From SZUA-254 sp035292425 (lineage in GTDB: Bacteria > Bacteroidota > Ignavibacteria > UBA10030 > SZUA-254): a DNA stretch of 23,205 bases. Positions 6,205 to 13,074 of the stretch are shown here, piece by piece (positions within the stretch are counted from its first letter, which is position 1; each line of letters opens with the position of its first letter). The stretch lies in assembly GCA_035292425.1 (NCBI GenBank), contig DATDQD010000082.1, forward strand, positions 1 through 23,205. Direction: 5' to 3'. The position numbers and the translations under genes were made by a program. The notes under the pieces are model-generated. The model saw nothing but the letters and a program-made list of their open reading frames with translations, was not told where the DNA came from and searched no databases.

Positions 6205-8904
6205 ATGAGTGTAATCCCTAAAGCATATAATCCCCCGGAGGTCGAAGAACGCTGGTACCCGGTGTGGGAAAGCCGCGGCCTCTTCCGGGCGCGCGTGAAC
6301 GCGGGGAAAAAACCGTACACGATCGTCATCCCTCCCCCGAACATCACCGGCATCCTCACCATAGGCCACGTCCTGAACATTACCATCCAGGATGTCTTCA
6401 TCCGGTGGAGGAGGATGCAGGGCTGCGAAACCCTCTGGATGCCGGGGACGGACCACGCCGGCATCGCCACACAGAACGTCGTCGAGAAGTCTCTCGTGAG
6501 GGAGGGGACCAACCGGCACGAGCTGGGGCGGGAAAAATTCATCGCGAAGGTCTGGGACTGGAAAAAGGAGTACGGCGGAACCATCATCCTCCAGCTCCGG
6601 AAACTCGGGGCCTCGTGCGACTGGGAACGGGAGCGGTTCACTATGGACGAGGGGCTCTCGCGGGCCGTGCAGGAGATGTTCGTCCGGCTTTACGAAAAGA
6701 AACTCATCTACAGGGGGAAATACATCGTCAACTGGTGTCCGAAAGATCACACGGCCATCAGCGACGACGAAGTGAATTACACCGAGCAGCAGTCGAACCT
6801 CTGGCACATCCGCTACCCCTTCGTCGGTTCGGACGAATGGGCCGTCGTGGCCACCACCCGCCCCGAGACGATGCTCGGGGACACCGCGGTCGCGGTCCAT
6901 CCCGCGGACGAGCGGTACCGCCACCTGATCGGCCGCAAACTCCGCCTCCCCCTCGCCGGCAGGGAGATCCCCGTCATCGCGGACGAGGCGGTGGACGCTT
7001 CGTTCGGCACCGGCATGGTCAAGGTCACCCCGGCGCACGATCCGAACGACTTCCTGATCTGCCAGCGGTACAATGAGAACGCGGACGCGGCCCACCGGAT
7101 GGCCCCCATCCCCATTTTCGATACGTCGGCCCGCACCAACGACGCCGTCCCGGAGAAATACCGTTCTCTCGACCGGTTCATCGCCCGGAAGGCGGTCGTC
7201 GCGGACCTCGAAGCGGGCGGCTTCCTCGTCAAGACCGAACCTTATACCCACAACGTCGGCCGCTGTTACCGGTGCGACACCGTCATCGAGCCCTATCTCT
7301 CCGACCAGTGGTTCGTCCGGATGAAACCCCTCGCCGAGAAGGCGCTCTCCGTGGTCCAGGACGGGACCGTCCGGTTCTATCCCGAGCGGTGGGTCAAGAC
7401 CTACGAACACTGGATGACCAACATCCGCGACTGGTGCATCTCGCGCCAGCTCTGGTGGGGCCACCGGGTCCCGGTCTGGTATTGCGTCGGCGACGACCGG
7501 TGCATGCTCGAGTGCCGTGCACCGATCGTTGCCCGAACACGGCCCGCCTCCTGCCCGCATTGTGGTTCTGCCAACCTGCGTCAGGACGAGGACGTGCTCG
7601 ACACCTGGTTCTCTTCGTGGCTCTGGCCGTTCTCGACGCTCGGCTGGCCCGACGACACCGGGGACCTCCGGTATTTCTATCCGACCGACACTCTCGTCAC
7701 CGGACCGGACATTATCTTTTTTTGGGTCGCGCGGATGATCATGGCCGGACTTGAAGTCACGGGCGACGTCCCCTTCCGCCACGTCTATTTTACGAGCATC
7801 ATCCGCGACACGCAGGGGCGGAAGATGAGCAAGTCCCTCGGAAACTCCCCCGACCCGCTGGAAGTCATCGGGGAGTACGGGGCCGACGCGCTCAGGTTCA
7901 CGATCGTCTACCTCGCCCCGCTCGGACAGGACGTCCTCTATGCGAACGAGAAGTGCGAGATGGGGCGCAACTTCGCGAACAAGATCTGGAACGCCGGAAG
8001 GTTCCTCCTGATGAACGCCGGCGAATCGGGGGTCGCGGACGTCACCCCCGGACTTCCCGACGCGCACGCGGACCTCGCCGACCGATGGATCCTCTCCCGG
8101 CACCATTCGACGGCGGCGGCGCTGAACGAAGCCCTCGAGAAGTTCGAGATCAACAACGCCTCGAAAATCCTCTACGATTTCGTCTGGCACGACTTCTGCG
8201 ACTGGTACGTCGAAATGGTGAAAGGACGCCTCTACGGCGACGAGCCGGCGGAGGTCCGTTCGGTGGTGCTGGGCCGGGCGATCATGATCTACGAAGAAAC
8301 CATGAAACTCCTTCACCCCTTCATGCCGTTCCTGACGGAGGAGCTCTGGCAGAGCCTGCGCCCGCGCGGGGAAGGCGTGTCGATCATGGTCTCGGAATTT
8401 CCCCGGGGCGACAGGGCGCGGATCGACACCGCCGCCGAAGAGGAGATGTCGTTTGTGCAGGACTGCATCAACAGCATCCGCAACATCAGGGGCGAGCTCT
8501 CGGTCCCGCCCTCGAAGGAGATCTCCCTCCTGGTCCGGTTCGATGATCCTGCGGCCGCCGCCGTGATCATGAAATACGAGGGATACTTCCGGCGCCTCGC
8601 GCGCGTGTCCGGGATCCGCGAATACCGCGCACCCGGCAAACCGCCGCAGTCGGCGGGCGCGGTGGTCAGGGGCGGAGAAATTTTCGTTCCATTAGAAGGG
8701 CTCATCGATCTCTCCGCGGAACGGAGCCGGATCGAAAAGGAACTCAGCCATGTCACAGGGATGTACGAGAACACGATTAGAAAACTCCAGAACGCGAGCT
8801 TCGTGGACAAGGCTCCTTCGAAAATCGTCGAACAGGAGCGGTCGAAACTGGAGTCGTTCAAAACGACGATGGAAAAACTGAAATCGAGTCTGGAAACTCT
8901 CTGA
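6205..8904 (+). CDS. valS: Valyl-tRNA synthetase
   Basis: This 899-residue class I aminoacyl-tRNA synthetase charges tRNA-Val in the cytosol. Domains in order: N-terminal NPPEVEERWYPVWE, the Rossmann catalytic core with PPPNITG and a HIGH signature reading TIGH (residues 52–55), the CP1 editing domain from about 215 to 345 (ATTRPETMLGDTAVAVHP), a Cys cluster likely binding zinc (CYRC about 354; CPHC 450–453), QDEDVLDTWFSSWLWP, KMSKS at 540–544, the anticodon-binding helical domain (about 640–800), and a C-terminal coiled coil (about 835–899). Length is normal for bacterial ValRS. The first His of HIGH is replaced by Thr. The start has no Shine-Dalgarno sequence. Function is certain. Confidence 0.97.
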   Translation: MSVIPKAYNPPEVEERWYPVWESRGLFRARVNAGKKPYTIVIPPPNITGILTIGHVLNITIQDVFIRWRRMQGCETLWMPGTDHAGIATQNVVEKSLVREGTNRHELGREKFIAKVWDWKKEYGGTIILQLRKLGASCDWERERFTMDEGLSRAVQEMFVRLYEKKLIYRGKYIVNWCPKDHTAISDDEVNYTEQQSNLWHIRYPFVGSDEWAVVATTRPETMLGDTAVAVHPADERYRHLIGRKLRLPLAGREIPVIADEAVDASFGTGMVKVTPAHDPNDFLICQRYNENADAAHRMAPIPIFDTSARTNDAVPEKYRSLDRFIARKAVVADLEAGGFLVKTEPYTHNVGRCYRCDTVIEPYLSDQWFVRMKPLAEKALSVVQDGTVRFYPERWVKTYEHWMTNIRDWCISRQLWWGHRVPVWYCVGDDRCMLECRAPIVARTRPASCPHCGSANLRQDEDVLDTWFSSWLWPFSTLGWPDDTGDLRYFYPTDTLVTGPDIIFFWVARMIMAGLEVTGDVPFRHVYFTSIIRDTQGRKMSKSLGNSPDPLEVIGEYGADALRFTIVYLAPLGQDVLYANEKCEMGRNFANKIWNAGRFLLMNAGESGVADVTPGLPDAHADLADRWILSRHHSTAAALNEALEKFEINNASKILYDFVWHDFCDWYVEMVKGRLYGDEPAEVRSVVLGRAIMIYEETMKLLHPFMPFLTEELWQSLRPRGEGVSIMVSEFPRGDRARIDTAAEEEMSFVQDCINSIRNIRGELSVPPSKEISLLVRFDDPAAAAVIMKYEGYFRRLARVSGIREYRAPGKPPQSAGAVVRGGEIFVPLEGLIDLSAERSRIEKELSHVTGMYENTIRKLQNASFVDKAPSKIVEQERSKLESFKTTMEKLKSSLETL

Positions 8905-8984
8905 TCGGCGGGTTACCGCTCCCCGGGTGTTGACCCGCGCCTGCGTACCAGCCCGATCGATACAATAGCATCGCCCTTTCGGGG

Positions 8985-9004
8985 ACATCACCCCACATCA
9001 CCCC
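8985..9004 (+). repeat. Tandem direct repeat, two perfect 10-bp copies
   Basis: ACATCACCCC occurs at 8985–8994 and again at 8995–9004, ending 2 bp before the -33 TTG of the downstream promoter. A head-to-tail repeat of about one helical turn abutting the promoter is the usual layout of an activator site, for example of OmpR/PhoB-type response regulators. The regulator is unknown. Confidence 0.5.
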
Positions 9005-9006
9005 CC

Positions 9007-9037
9007 TTGAAACCAGCCGAACGGTAGTTTATCTTCC
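9007..9037 (+). promoter_or_regulatory. Promoter candidate of the large secreted protein gene
   Basis: TTG (9007–9009), 20 nt, then TATCTTCC (9030–9037). Transcription would begin near 9043, inside the palindrome, giving a leader of about 125 nt. Confidence 0.5.
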
Positions 9038-9040
9038 GAT

Positions 9041-9070
9041 CGTAAAATATTTTACATAAAATATTTTACG
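9041..9070. promoter_or_regulatory. 30-bp nested AT-rich palindrome at the transcription start, likely operator
   Basis: CGTAAAATATTTTA (9041–9054) and TAAAATATTTTACG (9057–9070) are perfect inverted arms around a CA centre. Bases 9042–9055 are also a perfect 14-bp palindrome, and 9057–9068 a 12-bp one. A further TTTTACG copy follows at 9073–9079. In this GC-rich DNA such an AT block is striking. Its position at the predicted +1 suits a repressor site; a hairpin in the leader RNA is the alternative. Confidence 0.55.
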
Positions 9071-9157
9071 CGTTTTACGTCTCGCTTTATTCCTCCCGCA
9101 TCACGATTCCATCCACCGGCATCTGGCGACCCCGAGGGGGCCAGCCAAAACCATAAC

Positions 9158-9163
9158 GGGAGG
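9158..9163 (+). promoter_or_regulatory. Ribosome binding site of the large secreted protein gene
   Basis: GGGAGG, five bases before the ATG at 9169, confirms that start. Confidence 0.55.
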
Positions 9164-9168
9164 TCACC

Positions 9169-12100
9169 ATGGCATTCTTTTCTCCGGCTGTTGCACGCCT
9201 CACCTATTGCGTTCTGCTCCTGCTTTCGGCATCACGCCCGCTCCTGGCGCACAGGGAATACGTTCATCAATATCTCGCGGTCGAAGCGTACAAGCTTCTC
9301 CTCCACCGGTATCCCGGACTGGCATCCTCTGAATTCGCGTCGCATATCGGCTCGCAGAGCGGGAACTGCGACGGGTTCCAGTTCACCGCCGGCACGATCA
9401 CCGCGGGCGCGTACCGGGAGGACTGCGAAGATCCCGTCTATCATTACGGAGACGTCGTCGGCCCCCTCGACGACGCCTATTTCAGCGCATCGCACTTCTG
9501 GGATGCCGACGCCGGAGACCGCTCGACGATCGAAATCTGCGACCTCTCCTGCGGGAAGTACCAGAACTCATATCAGAAATCGCTCCGGTATGTCCTGCCG
9601 GGAATCTACGGCCGGTGGACGGCGAAGCTGACCTGGCCGGCAGGAGTGGCCTCTTTCTACCTCCAGTCGGGTGGGACCGGTTCTATCTTCCATAACGGAT
9701 TGATCGGATTCGAATACGACAGCCTCGCCCGGTTCTACCGGGACGGCAGGTGCACGATCACGGGCTTTATCGACATCACCGGAAAATGGCAAACCGCTTC
9801 GACGGTCCCCGACCAGCTCCCCCTGAAGATCATTGCCCCGAAAAACGTCAGGGACAGGATCGCCTGGGAAGTGATCGGGCGCATCACCCACCTCCTGGGA
9901 GACATGGGCGTTCCCGCGCACGCCCATAATGACATCCACCCGCCCTTCTGGTGGAACAACGATCCGGCGGATATTTTCGAGGAGGAGATGAGCAGGCTGT
10001 ATTCCTCATGGGATTACGAAGACGCCGCCGCGCAGGGGCACCTTCTCGATGTCCGGCAGGCCTCCCCGGGGGGCGCCGCCGAAAACGCCATGCGCTACCT
10101 GTTGTACACGACCAACCAGGTCGCGGACCGCTTTCCTTCGAACGACGGCGACGGCGATTCGGGGTACGAACGGGAATGGGGAGGCGACGATTACTCCGTC
10201 CTGGACATCATCGAAGAGATCGGCGCCGACCCCTCGGCCGGGAACGAATTTCACCCGGAGGCGGGTGATTATGCTTTCGTCTTTTCGATACGCTCCATCG
10301 CGGGGCTCTTCCAATGGTTCGCCGTTGAAACCGGGATGCTCGCGCGGATCACCGTCGAGGCGGATTTCGCGGGAGCGGCCGTCCTCGTGGACGGAAAGCC
10401 GCGCGCGACACCGGAAATCTTCACCAGCCCGGTCGGAACGCGGTTCACCCTGGAGGCGCGCGATCAGCAGGTGGCCGATCCCTCCGGAAACGGTTCCTGG
10501 ACGATGCGGTTCAACTCCTGGGACCGGTTCATCCCGGGCGTCGGCGAATCGCGCCTGACGGAGCGGCAACTCGTCGAATTTGCCCTGGACGGAGCGCGGT
10601 ACCAGGCCCGCTTCGACAGGGAGGTGACGATCCTCATCGCGGAACCGCGTCACCTCGACGGGGGGAGCGGCGGAGTGTATTCCGTCAATGGAACCGACGC
10701 CGGGAGCTCCTGGACGGGCACGGTCAACACGGTGACGGTGCAATCGCTGATCATCGGAATGACGCCGCCGGCCGGCTCCGTCTTCCTCTGCTGGAGCGAC
10801 GGCGTGCGCGACAATCCGCGCGAAATCCGCCCCGCCGGCAACATGACGCTCCGCGCGTTCTGCAAGCAGCGGCTCCTCACCACCTCGCCGCCGGCCGACC
10901 GGCGGGCCAACCAGCGATGGATCGCGGCCACCGCGAACGCGGAAGCAGGGGCCGTTACATCCGTCATTGCGTATGAATCGTCCGGGAATATTTTCTTTAC
11001 GGAGTCGCAGGATGGGACGCAGTGGAGCGACGAGGAGCTGGTGAGTGACGGGGCGGGGAACGCCCGCGACCCCTCGATCGACTACTTCGTCCATCCCTCC
11101 GAAGGTGAATCGGGATCGTTCATCGTCTGGGAAGAAGCGATCAACGGGGGGACCGGGTACCGCATCCTCGTCCGCATCAAACAACGCTACGGCGGCGGCT
11201 GGACCGGCATCAGGGTCGTGCACGCCGACTCTTCGGGGGGAGCGCTCCGGGCGGCACCCGTGATCTCCGCGGACCTGGTCGCGTGGAAGGGGCCGGGCGG
11301 TATCATAATAAGCAGTCTCTCGGGCCCGGGACCGTTCATCGTCCCCGGGACGGACGCGGGATCGGACTCGCCGATCCTGGATTTTTATTCGTACGGCGAG
11401 GGGAAGTTCGCCCTGGCGTGGATACAATCCGGGAACGGTATCCTGTTCAGGAGGGGATCCTGGCCCGGTCCGTCGTGGTCGAATTCCCGGATCGTCGCTT
11501 CCGCTATACCCGGAGAGACCGTTCGGAACACGGATCTCGCTCTGTCCGCCACCGGGTCCGGTTGTGTTGCATGGACGGCGGACCCGGCCGGGGGATGGAA
11601 CATCCGGTACCGGTTGTTCGACCCGTCGGACGCGATGCAGGCCGTTACGGCGATGTTGCAATGCCCGATCTCCGGCGCAATCGCTCCGGTACCGCGCCTC
11701 GCGCATCACCGGCAGGACCCCGGGGCAGTGAAGGAGATCGCTCTGCATGCCTGGATCCCGGGCTCCGGAGCGATCCTCTCCCTCCTTTTCCGGGCGGGCC
11801 TCAGGATCGGACCGACTGCCACGCCGGTTTCGGGGGCCGATCCCGACATCCCACGGTCTGCCCTTGCGTCCCCCCGGGGGACCCCCATCCTGTTCACGGG
11901 GAACCGGAACGGGTCGTACTGGGCTCTGGCGGCATCGGGTGTGCAGTTATCGCCTGCCGTCCCGTCGGCGCCCGTCCTCCTATCACCGCCGTCCGGGGCG
12001 CAGGGTGTCGGGGCATCGGTGCAGTTGACATGGAACTGTTCGGCCGATGCGGAGTCCTATGCCGTCCAGGTGAGCAGGAACCCGAGTTTTTCCCCGCTCG

Positions 12101-12882
12101 TCGCCGAGCAGGGCGCCATCACCGGGAGGTCGTTCGGGATATCGAACCTCGCGCCGGGAACGCTCTATCACTGGCGGGTCCGCGGATACAATTCCCTCGG
12201 GGCCGGCAGTTATTCCCAGGCGTCATCGTTCTCGACTTCGCCTCTCCCGCCAGCGCCGGTCCTCTCCGGCACGATCGTCACCGTCGGATCCGCGAGGCAT
12301 CCCCGCCTGAGCTGGTCCGCGCCCGCCGGATTCACCTCGTACCGGCTCTACCGGTATATTTGCGCCGCCTCCGACGACTGCGCTGCGGCCGCCGCCCGGC
12401 CCGCGATGATCTACGAGGGGACATCGACGGGGTACACGGACGGGAACACCATCGTGAGCGCGAAGACCGCGACCTCGAGGGCGTATTATTACGTCTCCGG
12501 GCGGAGCAACGGTTTCACCACATCACCCTCGAACACCGTATCATTCGGCACACAGGGAACCGTCGTCCTGGAGGAACGTCCGGATGATCCCCCCGTTCCG
12601 GAGGCGAGCGGCCTCGGCGAGAACTACCCGAATCCCTTCAATCCCTCCACGACCATCACGTACCGGCTTTCAACTCCCGCACTCGTATCTCTTTCGGTCT
12701 ACAACCTGCTCGGTCAGCGCGTAGCCAACCTGCTGGACGGCCCCCGGGAGGCGGGCTTCCACGAGATGGCCTGGGACGCCGCAGGAGTGCCGGCGGGAGT
12801 CTATATCGTGGCGATGGACGTCACAGAGGTGCTGTCCGGCTGGGTTGTGCGGGACCGGCGTAAAGTCGTACTCCTTAAATAA
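9169..12882 (+). CDS. Large secreted protein: zinc phospholipase C/P1-nuclease-like N-terminus, propeller, FN3, sorting domain (1237 aa)
   Basis: A signal peptide (residues 1–27, cleavage after LLA) is followed by about 340 residues resembling the zinc-dependent phospholipase C/S1-P1 nuclease fold. Candidate metal ligands are H28 and H33, H109/D112 (SHFWDAD), and the diagnostic helix H241-LLGD245-MGVPAH251-AH253-ND255. These enzymes use a tri-zinc centre to cut phosphodiester bonds. Next come a beta segment (about 390–510), a region from about 575 to 925 that looks like a beta-propeller or sialidase-like repeat region, an FN3 domain (about 932–1025), a second FN3-like segment, and a sorting domain from N1152 (NYPNPFNPSTT) to the C-terminus (RKVVLLK). 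It is therefore probably released or surface-attached by a type IX-like route. The combination is unusual; catalytic activity is inferred from the ligand pattern only. Confidence 0.75.
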   Translation: MAFFSPAVARLTYCVLLLLSASRPLLAHREYVHQYLAVEAYKLLLHRYPGLASSEFASHIGSQSGNCDGFQFTAGTITAGAYREDCEDPVYHYGDVVGPLDDAYFSASHFWDADAGDRSTIEICDLSCGKYQNSYQKSLRYVLPGIYGRWTAKLTWPAGVASFYLQSGGTGSIFHNGLIGFEYDSLARFYRDGRCTITGFIDITGKWQTASTVPDQLPLKIIAPKNVRDRIAWEVIGRITHLLGDMGVPAHAHNDIHPPFWWNNDPADIFEEEMSRLYSSWDYEDAAAQGHLLDVRQASPGGAAENAMRYLLYTTNQVADRFPSNDGDGDSGYEREWGGDDYSVLDIIEEIGADPSAGNEFHPEAGDYAFVFSIRSIAGLFQWFAVETGMLARITVEADFAGAAVLVDGKPRATPEIFTSPVGTRFTLEARDQQVADPSGNGSWTMRFNSWDRFIPGVGESRLTERQLVEFALDGARYQARFDREVTILIAEPRHLDGGSGGVYSVNGTDAGSSWTGTVNTVTVQSLIIGMTPPAGSVFLCWSDGVRDNPREIRPAGNMTLRAFCKQRLLTTSPPADRRANQRWIAATANAEAGAVTSVIAYESSGNIFFTESQDGTQWSDEELVSDGAGNARDPSIDYFVHPSEGESGSFIVWEEAINGGTGYRILVRIKQRYGGGWTGIRVVHADSSGGALRAAPVISADLVAWKGPGGIIISSLSGPGPFIVPGTDAGSDSPILDFYSYGEGKFALAWIQSGNGILFRRGSWPGPSWSNSRIVASAIPGETVRNTDLALSATGSGCVAWTADPAGGWNIRYRLFDPSDAMQAVTAMLQCPISGAIAPVPRLAHHRQDPGAVKEIALHAWIPGSGAILSLLFRAGLRIGPTATPVSGADPDIPRSALASPRGTPILFTGNRNGSYWALAASGVQLSPAVPSAPVLLSPPSGAQGVGASVQLTWNCSADAESYAVQVSRNPSFSPLVAEQGAITGRSFGISNLAPGTLYHWRVRGYNSLGAGSYSQASSFSTSPLPPAPVLSGTIVTVGSARHPRLSWSAPAGFTSYRLYRYICAASDDCAAAAARPAMIYEGTSTGYTDGNTIVSAKTATSRAYYYVSGRSNGFTTSPSNTVSFGTQGTVVLEERPDDPPVPEASGLGENYPNPFNPSTTITYRLSTPALVSLSVYNLLGQRVANLLDGPREAGFHEMAWDAAGVPAGVYIVAMDVTEVLSGWVVRDRRKVVLLK

Positions 12883-12958
12883 GAAGCCGAACCGTTCGCG
12901 TTTCGGTTAGCGGAATTCGTCTCCCGGGGCCGGTGGCGGGAATATGATTCCCCCCTTG

Positions 12959-12982
12959 CCCCGGGGCGACCGCGCCCCGGGG
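12959..12982 (+). terminator. Perfect 10-bp GC hairpin after the large secreted protein gene
   Basis: CCCCGGGGCG and CGCCCCGGGG form a fully paired 10-bp stem with loop ACCG, 76 bp after the stop codon. No T-run follows, so termination would be Rho-assisted or the stem may protect the mRNA 3' end. Confidence 0.4.
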
Positions 12983-13001
12983 ATTCGCCGGGGATATTAT
13001 C

Positions 13002-13032
13002 TTGCATCGGCCCGCCGGAAAGAGTATATTTC
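13002..13032 (+). promoter_or_regulatory. Promoter of the Asp-box propeller protein gene
   Basis: TTG (13002–13004), 20 nt, then TATATTTC (13025–13032). The element pair is nearly identical to the one before the FAH-family gene. Confidence 0.55.
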
Positions 13033-13074
13033 CCACCAAATTCACTCGCCTCCACGCTTATTGAACCCGTGCCC

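Larger units (their letters stand above)
8905..9168. other. Intergenic control region between valS and the large secreted protein gene
   Basis: No gene is seen here. The stretch holds a weak GC hairpin after valS (GCGGGT/ACCCGC), a tandem 10-bp direct repeat, a TTG–N20–TATCTT promoter, an AT-rich nested palindrome, repeats of TTTTACG, and the ribosome binding site of the next gene. These are listed separately. Confidence 0.6.
12883..13074. other. Intergenic stretch with a GC hairpin and a promoter
   Basis: No gene seen. It holds a weak dyad at about 12890–12908 (AACCG/CGGTT), a perfect GC stem at 12959–12982, and the promoter of the propeller protein gene. Confidence 0.5.

Noticed and set aside
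5929..8316. Minus-strand open frame of 795 codons opposite valS
   Set aside because: Same kind of antisense shadow; valS on the plus strand is unambiguous.
8941..9080. Repeats near 9 kb as a CRISPR or origin-like iteron array
   Set aside because: Only two direct decamers and one nested palindrome, with no regular spacer units and a clear promoter between them.
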